Positions 6,965 through 14,468 of a DNA stretch of 22,591 nucleotides are shown one piece after another; positions within the stretch are counted from its first letter, which is position 1; every line of letters begins with the position of its first letter. Location: positions 1-22,591 of the forward strand of contig CAYZSO010000038.1 of assembly GCA_964479695.1 (NCBI GenBank). The letters are read 5' to 3'. Below the pieces are notes generated by a model. It saw only the letters and a program-made list of their open reading frames with translations, was not told the DNA's origin and searched no databases. The DNA is from JAAYZH01 sp964479695. GTDB taxonomy: Bacteria > Bacillota > Clostridia > Saccharofermentanales > Fastidiosipilaceae. Both the position numbers and the translations under genes were made by a program.

Positions 6965-9900
6965 AGATTACGTCGAGGTCATCGGCGCTTACCGTCGTGA
7001 GATCCCAGGCGCCGGTGTCAGCGCCAAGTTCGATGAAGCGGGCAGCGATATGGCCCATGGCCATGGTGCGCATGCCGGCGGCTTTGCCAGCTTCAATGCC
7101 GGCTTCCGCATCTTCTAAGACAAGGCAGTTTTCCGGTGGGATGCCGAGACGTTCGGCCGCCAGCGAGAAAACTTGCGGGTGAGGTTTCGAATGCGTAAGG
7201 TCCGTGCCGTCTACATGGCAGTCGAAATAGTCCGTGATTCCTGTGCGCTTCAGGAGGGTCGGAGCGTTTTTGCTTGAGGAGGCAGAAGCGAGTTTGATTC
7301 CGCGCGCCTTGAGAGCGTCGAGGAAATTGACCACGCCCGGGAGGAGCGCTGTGGCGTCAAGTTTTTCAATCGCCTCTTTGTAGTAGTTGTTCTTGCGCTC
7401 TGCTAATTCTTCCTTCTCGGTGGTGGAGTAGGCTTTGGCCGAACGCTCAAGAATGATCTCCAGACTCGCCATGCGGGAGACACCCCGCAAACGCTGGTTG
7501 ATCTGGCGGTCGAAGTAGATCCCTTCCTCATCCGCGAGCTTCTTCCAAGCCTGGAAATGCTCTTCGTCGCTGTGAAGCAGGACGCCGTCGACGTCGAAAA
7601 GGACCGCCTTGATCGGCTCGCGCCTTGCATCCTCGGGAATGACATTCTCAAGGGGCAGAACTTGAGTGGCGCGATCAGGGGCTAGGGACACGACGTGGTT
7701 GTGGTGGTGGAAAGTAATTCCCGGCCCGTCGAGAAGGGTGTAGACTGCTTCCGCTTCGCGAATTTTCAGTGAGAGCAGATTGCCTCGGTACGTGATCCGG
7801 AAATCATAGCCACTCCAGGCTTGCGGAAGCTGCGGATGGAAATAGAGCTCGCCATCTTGCACGACCATGCCGGCATAACCCGCAGTCAGTGCGAGCCAGT
7901 TCCCCGCCATGTTGGCCAAATGAAGGCCATCGGCGGTATTCCCATGTGTATTGTCGAGATCAAGTCGGGCGGTTTCCATGAAGTAGTCGAAGGCTTTGCC
8001 CGACTTGCCGAGCCAATTGGCCATGATGGAGTGCGCCGAGGCAGACAGGGAAGAATCGTGCGTCGTGAAGAGCTCATAGTAGTCAAACGATTTTTTGCGC
8101 TCCTCGTAGGTAAAGAGGTCAGGGCGCAAATATTCAGCCAGAAGCATATCCGCCTGTTTGCTGACCCTGTGACGATAAATGACAAGCGGGTGATAATGGA
8201 GCAGAAGAGGATATTTCTGAGGATCCGCTCCCAAGAAATCCCATGGCTCAAGTGAGGCATAACTGTCATCCTGAAGTGGAATGCCAAGCTCAGTGGAATA
8301 GGGGAAATACATAGTGGAGGCGGCTTTGGCCAAGGTACCGGAAATTTCCGCGAGGTCATAACCCAACGCATCGAGTTTCGCCTGCAGACGCCCCTTGTCC
8401 AAGTCGGTGAGGACATCGAGTGCCTGAACTGCGGACTCCATATTCAGCTTCGCAATCAGGTTCGTGTAGTAGTTGTTGTTCACCGCAACCGTATACTCAT
8501 CGGGACCGGTCACCGCATTAATCGTGAACCCTCGATCCGGATCCTGGTAGCCCAAGTCGAGATAGAAGACCGCCGTTTCCAGCAGCATTTCCAGACCCTT
8601 GTCCCAGAGAAAGTCCAGGTCAGCGGTCGCATCCAGGTACTTCTTCACAGCTAATGCAATATCCCCATTAATGTGGAACTGCGCGGTGCCTGCAAGGAAG
8701 TACGCAGAGCATTCCCGGCCGGAAATCGTGCGCCAAGGGTAGAGAGCCCCACGGCTGTGACCCATGAGGATCGCATGATCTCTGGCTTGATCCAGAATCG
8801 AATAACGGTATTCCAGGAGCTTCTTCGCTATGTCCGGCATGCTGTACAAGAAGAAGGGGAACATGTACATTTCCGTGTCCCAGAAGTAATGGCCTTCATA
8901 ACCTTCACCGGAGAGGCCTTTGGCCGGAATCGAAGTCCGTCCATCGCGCCCTGCACCCTGCAGCAGATGGAAGGAACTGAAGTTCAGCCCTTGCTGGAGC
9001 GTCAGATCGCCACGCAGCGAAATTTGCGCATGATTCCAGAAATGATCCAGATATTCCTGCTGCTCCCTGCGGAGGTCATCGTAGCCCTGTTCGCGGGCAG
9101 CCATCACCGTGTCTCGAGCCGACGTAGCCAGCTCATCCTCCGGCGTCGTGCGGGAATCGTAGAACGAGATGTATTTCTCCAGCTCGATTGTTTCCATGGC
9201 CCCCACATGTTTGCGGTAGTGGAGAGCCACCCGGTTCGCCTCGGTCTCTTCCTCCACCTTTGTGAGTTCCGCGTTACTCCGATGAGCGGCAGCTACGGCC
9301 AAAGCCAGGCCCGAAGCCACAGTTCGTTGATTCAGGGAGAGTACTTGTTCTGCTTCATCCTCATTCTGATACCAGGTCTGAAGCGTCGGCTCGTGGGATC
9401 CTCGCGGGAGGCGAGGGTCATCGCCGCCATGTTTATTGGCTGTGTTCCCTTCAATAGCCGTCGCCAACTCGACCACTGCGCCATCCGACCCCAGGACCGT
9501 GACACGGTAGACCAAACAAGCAACATGCGTTTGGGTAAAAGAAACCAGACGCCTTGAATCGATCCTGACCCTCACCCCGGAGGTCGTCGTCCAGATGAGC
9601 CTGCGCTCTAACTGCCCATAACTCATCGCCAAGTCGCGCTCGTAGGAGGAGAGCTGGCCTTGCGCCGCCGCCTCATCGATGTCGAACACTTCGCCATCAA
9701 CCGTTAAGCGAATCGGCAAGGGGTTCGCTACGTTCTGCATCGTCTCCGCGGTATCCGCGAAGCCATAGGCGCTCTCGCCATACTCGATGCTCGAGGTTTC
9801 ATAGAAGCCATTAAGGAAAGTACCGGAAATCCCATCCGGTTGAGGTTTGACTACCAGTGGTTTGTCTTCGTGCGAGCCTCTAATACCGATATAACCATTG

Positions 9901-10019
9901 CCAAGAGAAAAGATCGAAGCGTATTGGCCGGTCTCCGCCGGATCGTACTCATCCTGAATGATTTTCCAGGGATGCACCGCCTTCCTCTGAGACATAGGTA
10001 TATTGTTCTCTTTAGACAT
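6963..10019 (-). CDS. GH65 disaccharide phosphorylase fused to beta-phosphoglucomutase
   Basis: A 1018-residue two-enzyme fusion. Residues ~10-790 are a GH65 phosphorylase (maltose/trehalose/kojibiose type) with GEGYEGHYFWDTE near 371-383 and the catalytic acid E508 in VTGPDEYTVAVNN. Residues 802-1018 are a HAD-family beta-phosphoglucomutase: the nucleophile motif LFDVDGV, the cap motif LRGVSRMASLE, SASSS, HSKPHP and LVLEDAEAGIEA. The pair would split a disaccharide with phosphate to glucose plus beta-glucose 1-phosphate and convert the latter to glucose 6-phosphate for glycolysis, saving one ATP. The two are usually separate neighbouring genes. AGAGG stands five bases before the ATG, 12 bases after the upstream permease. 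Which alpha-linked disaccharide is used cannot be decided from the sequence. Confidence 0.93.
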   Translation of the reverse strand: MSKENNIPMSQRKAVHPWKIIQDEYDPAETGQYASIFSLGNGYIGIRGSHEDKPLVVKPQPDGISGTFLNGFYETSSIEYGESAYGFADTAETMQNVANPLPIRLTVDGEVFDIDEAAAQGQLSSYERDLAMSYGQLERRLIWTTTSGVRVRIDSRRLVSFTQTHVACLVYRVTVLGSDGAVVELATAIEGNTANKHGGDDPRLPRGSHEPTLQTWYQNEDEAEQVLSLNQRTVASGLALAVAAAHRSNAELTKVEEETEANRVALHYRKHVGAMETIELEKYISFYDSRTTPEDELATSARDTVMAAREQGYDDLRREQQEYLDHFWNHAQISLRGDLTLQQGLNFSSFHLLQGAGRDGRTSIPAKGLSGEGYEGHYFWDTEMYMFPFFLYSMPDIAKKLLEYRYSILDQARDHAILMGHSRGALYPWRTISGRECSAYFLAGTAQFHINGDIALAVKKYLDATADLDFLWDKGLEMLLETAVFYLDLGYQDPDRGFTINAVTGPDEYTVAVNNNYYTNLIAKLNMESAVQALDVLTDLDKGRLQAKLDALGYDLAEISGTLAKAASTMYFPYSTELGIPLQDDSYASLEPWDFLGADPQKYPLLLHYHPLVIYRHRVSKQADMLLAEYLRPDLFTYEERKKSFDYYELFTTHDSSLSASAHSIMANWLGKSGKAFDYFMETARLDLDNTHGNTADGLHLANMAGNWLALTAGYAGMVVQDGELYFHPQLPQAWSGYDFRITYRGNLLSLKIREAEAVYTLLDGPGITFHHHNHVVSLAPDRATQVLPLENVIPEDARREPIKAVLFDVDGVLLHSDEEHFQAWKKLADEEGIYFDRQINQRLRGVSRMASLEIILERSAKAYSTTEKEELAERKNNYYKEAIEKLDATALLPGVVNFLDALKARGIKLASASSSKNAPTLLKRTGITDYFDCHVDGTDLTHSKPHPQVFSLAAERLGIPPENCLVLEDAEAGIEAGKAAGMRTMAMGHIAARFIELGADTGAWDLTTVSADDLDVI
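8319..8333. repeat. Dispersed palindrome copy, 15 bases (GH65 gene)
   Basis: GGCGGCTTTGGCCAA. On the coding (minus) strand it is read T-L-A-K-A-A. A shorter 10-base copy (GGCCAAAGCC, 9297-9306) in the same gene is read in the same frame. Confidence 0.88.
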
Positions 10020-10031
10020 GCTAGCCTCTTT

Positions 10032-10892
10032 CTAACCTTTGACCGCCCCGGCCATAATACCGCCGACAATCCAACGTTGGGCGAAGATGTAAAAAATAAT
10101 CACCGGGATGATCGTCATAACGAGTCCTGCCAAAGCCAGGTTCCACTGAATATTGAATTCGCCGAAGAAGTAGAAAGTCGACAACGGAATTGTGCGAAGT
10201 TCAGGCTTCTGCGTGAGAACCAGAGACGGCAGGAGGTAGTCATTCCAGTAATTGATGATATTCAGAATAGCAACCGTAACCGTAATCGGCAAGAGGTTCG
10301 GGAAGACAATCTGCCAGAAGGTCTGAAAGGTCGAAGCACCGTCAATCCTGGCGCTCTCTTCCATGGAAATCGGCACATTTTTTACAGCGCCGGTATAGAG
10401 GAAGAGCGACAGGGCGATGCCGAAGCCTACGTTGAAGAAAATCAAACCATAATGCGTACCCACCATAGAAAAACCGATTGAGGGGATGCGCCATTTGGTG
10501 AAATATTGCACAAGCGGCAACATGACCGACTGGAACGGAATCAGGATCGTTGAAATGAACATGTAGTACAAGGCGTTGGCCGGTTTCGTGTTACGACGCG
10601 CAATCGCCCAAGCCGCCATTGAGGCTACAATAATAATGAGTACAACGGAAACGCCCACCACGATTGCGGAATTCTTCAGGGCATTCCAGTAATCCATTTT
10701 CCTGGCCGCTTCTTCGTAGTATTGGAAGCTCCAGGTTTCCGGAAGACCCAGCTGGTCTGTAAAGATTTGGCCACGGTCTTTGAACGAGTTGATCACCATG
10801 ATGTAGATCGGAAATAAGACGAGGATGGCAAGGAACCAACCGAGAATCGTCAGAGGAACATTGGTCTGGTTAATTTTACTTTTACGGCTCAT
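10032..10892 (-). CDS. Sugar ABC transporter permease, MalG/CUT1 type
   Basis: A 286-residue membrane protein with six predicted helices. The first is TILGWFLAILVLFPIYIMVINSF. The EAA loop, which docks the ATPase, reads MEESARIDGASTFQTFWQIV followed by FPNLLP. It forms a heterodimer with the product of the gene before it, in the cytoplasmic membrane. Its AAGGAGG ribosome site lies inside the end of the upstream permease gene and the two overlap as ATGA, so they are translationally coupled. No ABC ATPase gene lies in the operon; CUT1 importers of Firmicutes often share a distant MsmX-type ATPase, which is the likely case here. Confidence 0.93.
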   Translation of the reverse strand: MSRKSKINQTNVPLTILGWFLAILVLFPIYIMVINSFKDRGQIFTDQLGLPETWSFQYYEEAARKMDYWNALKNSAIVVGVSVVLIIIVASMAAWAIARRNTKPANALYYMFISTILIPFQSVMLPLVQYFTKWRIPSIGFSMVGTHYGLIFFNVGFGIALSLFLYTGAVKNVPISMEESARIDGASTFQTFWQIVFPNLLPITVTVAILNIINYWNDYLLPSLVLTQKPELRTIPLSTFYFFGEFNIQWNLALAGLVMTIIPVIIFYIFAQRWIVGGIMAGAVKG

Positions 10893-11767
10893 AGCTGGAC
10901 CTCCTTGCGGCGGGTAGCGGCCACCTGACCCATCGTAATCACCATGATCACCAGGAAGAAGAGGATGGCCTTCGCTTGCGCCTCCGCGGAATCGCGATAG
11001 CGGAAGGCAGAGTTGTATATATTCATGGCAACCATTTCGGTCGAGCCGGCCGGGTTACCATTTGTCAGGGAAACGTTCGTATCGTACTGTTTCATGGCGT
11101 TGGACATCGTCACGAAGAGATTAATCGTGAAGGAAGGAATCATCAGCGGAATCGTAATTTTGGTCAGTTTATGCCAACTATTCGCGCCATCGATTGAGGC
11201 TGCTTCCATAACATCGGAAGAGATTGCCTGAATACCCGCGATGTAAATGACCATGACGTAACCCGCTTGCTGCCAGACGCCAACTAAGACAAGTGCCAAG
11301 AAAGCGGAGGTTTCCTCATTCAGCCAATTGAAGAAAATATTCTGTAAATGCGTCACCATCCCGACCTGGACGAAGAGACGGCTGAAAATGAACTTCCAAA
11401 TAAAGCCTAAGATCAGGCCGCCGATTAGGTTCGGCATAAGGAAGATGGAGCGAAGGCCATTCGAACCTTTGACCCTCGATGTGACTAGCAAAGCCAGTGC
11501 GAAGCCAAGCACGTTGACCAGCACGACCATTAGAAAAGCATATTTAAAAGAAAAGACAAATGCGTCGAGAAATTTCTGATCTTTCAGAACTTCTGCGTAA
11601 TTCGTCCAGCCGACAAATTGCGAGCCGGCGAACTGTAGGCCGTCCCAGTCTGTGAATGAGTAAACAACACCCATAATAAAGGGAATCGCTACAACATTAA
11701 TGAAGGCAAAAAGGGCCGGCAGGATAAAGAGAAAATAGGCTACATTTTTTTTCGTTTTCGGATTCAT
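10889..11767 (-). CDS. Sugar ABC transporter permease, MalF/CUT1 type
   Basis: A 292-residue membrane protein starting with a short basic segment and the helix NVAYFLFILPALFAFINVVA. The EAA loop reads MEAASIDGANSWHKLTKITI followed by PLMIPS. It pairs with the MalG-like permease to carry a disaccharide handed over by the lipoprotein encoded upstream. The ATG at 11767 is chosen because GGATGGGAT precedes it; an in-frame ATG at 11782 (MDGIA) has no ribosome site. The gene lies just after a hairpin with a T-run that probably lowers expression relative to the binding protein. Confidence 0.93.
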   Translation of the reverse strand: MNPKTKKNVAYFLFILPALFAFINVVAIPFIMGVVYSFTDWDGLQFAGSQFVGWTNYAEVLKDQKFLDAFVFSFKYAFLMVVLVNVLGFALALLVTSRVKGSNGLRSIFLMPNLIGGLILGFIWKFIFSRLFVQVGMVTHLQNIFFNWLNEETSAFLALVLVGVWQQAGYVMVIYIAGIQAISSDVMEAASIDGANSWHKLTKITIPLMIPSFTINLFVTMSNAMKQYDTNVSLTNGNPAGSTEMVAMNIYNSAFRYRDSAEAQAKAILFFLVIMVITMGQVAATRRKEVQL

Positions 11768-11793
11768 AGCTATCCCATCCATTAATTAATTAG

Positions 11794-11830
11794 AAAAACC
11801 GGTCAGGTGCCAGCAGGCACCTGCCGGTTT
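11794..11830 (-). terminator. Attenuator or partial terminator between binding-protein and permease genes
   Basis: On the minus strand AAACCGGCAGGTGCC (11830-11816) pairs with the bases at 11811-11796 (GGCACCTG, one bulged A, CCGGTTT), with loop TGCT. TTTTTC ends the structure, just before the ribosome site of the permease gene. Such internal terminators in binding-protein operons usually let only part of transcription continue, keeping the binding protein in excess. Confidence 0.8.
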
Positions 11831-11846
11831 GGCGGTTGTGCTTTGT

Positions 11847-11879
11847 GGTCCGAAGCATTATCAGCCTATCCTTCGGACC
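11847..11879 (-). promoter_or_regulatory. Second intercistronic hairpin after the binding-protein gene
   Basis: GGTCCGAAG (11847-11855) and CTTCGGACC (11871-11879) form a perfect 9-bp stem with a 15-base loop, 17 bases downstream of the binding-protein stop. There is no T-run. It could protect the 3' end of the abundant upstream message. Confidence 0.6.
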
Positions 11880-11896
11880 TTGCCTGACTTCAAATC

Positions 11897-13243
11897 TTAC
11901 TTATTGGCCAGGTCAACCCAGACTGTATTCAACTGATCCAGAAGATCCGCTGAAGTTCCGCCTGCGTAGTATTCTTGCATCAGACGTGCACCATCAATGT
12001 CAATACCAACCGGGAAGACCGTGTTGAACGCCCAACCAACAGTCTTGTTGTCTGATACGTACTGGGCAACAGATTCGGACAAGCCGCCTGCAGGTGCTTT
12101 AACATCTTTGTATGCCGGGATGAAGCCCAGGAGGTCAGCACTCAAGGTCTGGCCTTCGTCTGAGGTGATGAGCCAATCCAAGAACGTCTTGGCAGCTTCT
12201 TGCTGTGCTTCGTCAGCCTGGTTGTTAATTCTCCAAGCCGTGGCCGGGCCTACTGCCAAGCCTTGATTTCCGTCCAGCGGATAAGGCAGGAAGGCATAGT
12301 TGAACTCAACGTTGTTGTCGACGAGAACGGATTGTGCCCAGTTGCCCTGATGGATCATGGCGTATTGACCGGCACCGAAACCGGCAACTTGCTCATCGTA
12401 AGTCGCTTGGCCTTTATTTGTGTAATCGCGAATCTGGTCAAGAGCATCGCCCCAAGCTTTTACAGCCGGGATGTCCGCCAGTTTCTGTTCACCGGAATTA
12501 ACTTTTGCAACCTCAGCCTCATAGTCAGGAGTCAGAGCGATCGCCCAGTTAAAGAAGTGAACGAAAAGGAAGTAGTTCTCTTGTGCGAAGCCGATAGGCG
12601 AAACCACACCATCCACCTGGGAGAGAGTTTCAAGGGCAGCGACAAAAGAAGGAATATCCGTAAGGGAAGCGGGATCAACCCCGGCGTTTTGGAACATGTC
12701 AACGTTGTAGATGAAGCCATAGCCTTCAACAGCGCTCGGCAAGCCGACAATTTCGCCATTGGCATTGGTAAATTCCGGCTTCAGACCTTCGGAAAGAAGA
12801 CCAGCGGCCTTGGTATCATCCAAAGGACGGAAGTACTGTTCGAAGCTGACTGTATCGACACCGGCCAGAGAGAAAATCGTCGGAGCCGTCTTGGGGTCTG
12901 CAGCGAAGTTGGATTGCAGCACTGTGGCGTAATTATCACCGGAAGTCCCAAGCAAGGTGACTTCAATATTGTCATGTGCTTTATTAAAGTCATCAACAAC
13001 GGTCTGCATGTTTTCTTGAATCTCGGTCTTGGATTGCATCAAGGTGATCGTTACCTTATCACCGGATGGAGCGGTTGTCTCAGCAGCTGTCGTACCATCG
13101 CTCGGCGCTTCTGATGCGGCTGTGGTATTGTCCGCGCCTGAGGTTTCCGGAGCTGCAGTCGTAGTGGTTCCCCCGCCGCAAGCTGCGAGGAGGAGAGCCA
13201 GAGCGCTAATGCCGGCTACCAGTTTCATACCTGATTTTTTCAT
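11897..13243 (-). CDS. Sugar ABC transporter substrate-binding lipoprotein
   Basis: A 448-residue extracellular solute-binding protein of family 1. The N-terminus MKKSGMKLVAGISALALLLA is a lipoprotein signal peptide with cleavage before C22 in the lipobox LAAC. A Gly/Thr/Ser/Ala-rich tether (residues 23-65) precedes the mature fold VTITLMQSKTEIQENMQTVV. Typical later motifs are GLPSAVEGYGFIYNVDMFQN (start of the second lobe) and KTFLDWLITSDEGQ near the C-terminus. It captures the sugar outside the membrane and delivers it to the permeases encoded downstream. AAGGAGG lies 7 bases before the ATG. First gene of the operon and divergent from the AraC-type regulator. Confidence 0.94.
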   Translation of the reverse strand: MKKSGMKLVAGISALALLLAACGGGTTTTAAPETSGADNTTAASEAPSDGTTAAETTAPSGDKVTITLMQSKTEIQENMQTVVDDFNKAHDNIEVTLLGTSGDNYATVLQSNFAADPKTAPTIFSLAGVDTVSFEQYFRPLDDTKAAGLLSEGLKPEFTNANGEIVGLPSAVEGYGFIYNVDMFQNAGVDPASLTDIPSFVAALETLSQVDGVVSPIGFAQENYFLFVHFFNWAIALTPDYEAEVAKVNSGEQKLADIPAVKAWGDALDQIRDYTNKGQATYDEQVAGFGAGQYAMIHQGNWAQSVLVDNNVEFNYAFLPYPLDGNQGLAVGPATAWRINNQADEAQQEAAKTFLDWLITSDEGQTLSADLLGFIPAYKDVKAPAGGLSESVAQYVSDNKTVGWAFNTVFPVGIDIDGARLMQEYYAGGTSADLLDQLNTVWVDLANK

Positions 13244-13545
13244 TACAATGCCTCCTTATAGCATGATAAAAATAATGGATAGACAAGGAATTCATCGCCT
13301 GTCTTAATGCTGATACGCTAATGATATGTGCAATCTGAAACAAAACTTACATTCTCTTAAGATTTGTTTAGTGTATTTAATAAAGTTCCACAATCCAGCC
13401 TCAAAATGAGTATAATTTTATAGGGCAGATAGCAAGAGGCAGCCGCCAACCGCCGCCGAAGAGGCAGCCGCCAGCCGCCGCCGAAGGGGCAGCCGCCAAC
13501 CGCCGCCGAAGAACCAGCCGCCAGAGAAGCAGATCGGAAGTGACG
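13244..13545. other. Divergent control region between the sugar operon and its AraC-type regulator
   Basis: About 300 bases without a gene. On + a perfect TATAAT (13411-13416) is a good -10 for the regulator gene, though no strong -35 is at 17 bases. It is followed by a 25-bp tandem repeat that forms most of the regulator mRNA leader. The AT-rich left half must hold the sugar operon promoter, but I could not settle its boxes. No clear AraC-type direct-repeat operator was recognised. Confidence 0.6.
13436..13510. repeat. 25-bp tandem repeat in the leader of the AraC-type gene
   Basis: Three 25-bp units, 13436-13460, 13461-13485 and 13486-13510, share GCAGCCGCC and CCGCCGCCGAA cores. A truncated fourth (CAGCCGCCAGAGA) runs to about 13527. 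The GC-rich array separates the TATAAT element from the start codon by about 130 bases and differs sharply from the AT-rich DNA on its left. Confidence 0.93.
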
Positions 13546-14325
13546 ATGACAAACGCAGAGGGAACATCATCCAAGAAAACAAAGCTTCATACAGATATCG
13601 AGCGATATCTTATCGAAGAACGTCTGAAGAATCATCGCAATAACTACCTCCACCCCTCCTACGAGCTGGAGCAGCAGTTGCTTTCTGCCATCCGCGAAGG
13701 GAATGACGTAGAGGCAGTCGATCTTCTGGACAAAATAAACACCATCGACCGCGCCGATTTATCTGTGGATCCGATCCGCTCACTCAAGAATTCACTCATC
13801 GGCTCTTGCACGATTTTCACCAGAGCGGCCATCCGAGGCGGAGTCGATGCGGAATCCGCCTACATGCTGAGCGACTTATTTATCCGGCAAGTCGAAAAAG
13901 TCTCCAGCCGCCAGCAGGCCGAGAGCCTAGAGTACGACATGCTGATTGGCTTCATCGCTGCCGTGAACAACAGTCACACCATTCAAGACGAAGAAGATTA
14001 TTCTCCGGTAATCACCCGCGTGAGGCAGTACATCCGCCAGAATGTGAACCATCAGATCACTTTGGCCGATGCAGCAGAGCACGTAAACGTCCACCCCAAC
14101 TACCTCTCCACACTCTTCACAAAGGAATGCGGCCTCTCCCTGATGGCGTACTATGACAAAGAGCGCGTGGCCGCCATTTCCGAGCATCTCCGTCTCTCCG
14201 ACGAGCCTCTCTCCGAGATCGCCATGAACTTTTCGTTCCACTCCTTCTCGCACTTTTCCTCCTATTTCAAGCGCCACACAGGCATGTCTCCCAGCGCTTA
14301 CCGCAAGGAATTCCGCGAAATCTAA
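13546..14325 (+). CDS. AraC family transcriptional regulator of the sugar operon
   Basis: The C-terminal ~100 residues are a two-helix-turn-helix AraC domain. The first motif is ITLADAAEHVNVHPNYLSTL followed by FTKECGLSLMAYYDKERV. The second is LSEIAMNFSFHSFSHFSSYF followed by KRHTGMSPSAYRKE. The N-terminal ~150 residues are helical and have no cupin arm. They contain YELEQQLLSAIREGNDVEAV, a form common in Firmicute AraC regulators downstream of two-component or sugar signals. ATG 13546 follows GGAAG by six bases; a GTG at 13540 is an alternative two codons upstream. Divergence from the binding-protein gene suggests it activates that operon. Confidence 0.92.
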   Translation: MTNAEGTSSKKTKLHTDIERYLIEERLKNHRNNYLHPSYELEQQLLSAIREGNDVEAVDLLDKINTIDRADLSVDPIRSLKNSLIGSCTIFTRAAIRGGVDAESAYMLSDLFIRQVEKVSSRQQAESLEYDMLIGFIAAVNNSHTIQDEEDYSPVITRVRQYIRQNVNHQITLADAAEHVNVHPNYLSTLFTKECGLSLMAYYDKERVAAISEHLRLSDEPLSEIAMNFSFHSFSHFSSYFKRHTGMSPSAYRKEFREI

Positions 14326-14363
14326 CTTCTCGAAATCCTATTCCTCGCAGTCCACTTTCTTTC

Positions 14364-14376
14364 GGCCAAAGCCGCC
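14364..14376. repeat. Dispersed palindrome copy, 13 bases (intergenic, araC-type/PPase junction)
   Basis: GGCCAAAGCCGCC preceded by TCTTTC, the same 19 bases as inside the DUF438 gene (5046-5064). It is outside any gene, so codon or peptide selection cannot explain it. Confidence 0.88.
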
Positions 14377-14387
14377 CCCAACGAAGT

Positions 14388-14413
14388 AAGGCGCCCCGAA
14401 GGACGCCTTTTTT
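14388..14413 (+). terminator. Rho-independent terminator of the AraC-type gene
   Basis: AAGGCG (14388-14393) pairs with CGCCTT (14404-14409), extended by CC/GG past one mismatch around a CGAA loop, then a T-run to 14413. Confidence 0.88.
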
Positions 14414-14468
14414 CTGTTTTGTAATTGTTGTTGTCAGTCAAGCTGAAGTCAGCCTAAATTGTGATTTC

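Noticed and set aside
8673..9557. A 294-codon plus-strand ORF opposite the GH65 gene
   Set aside because: The opposing GH65 frame has catalytic motifs through this region; this frame has no family resemblance or ribosome site.
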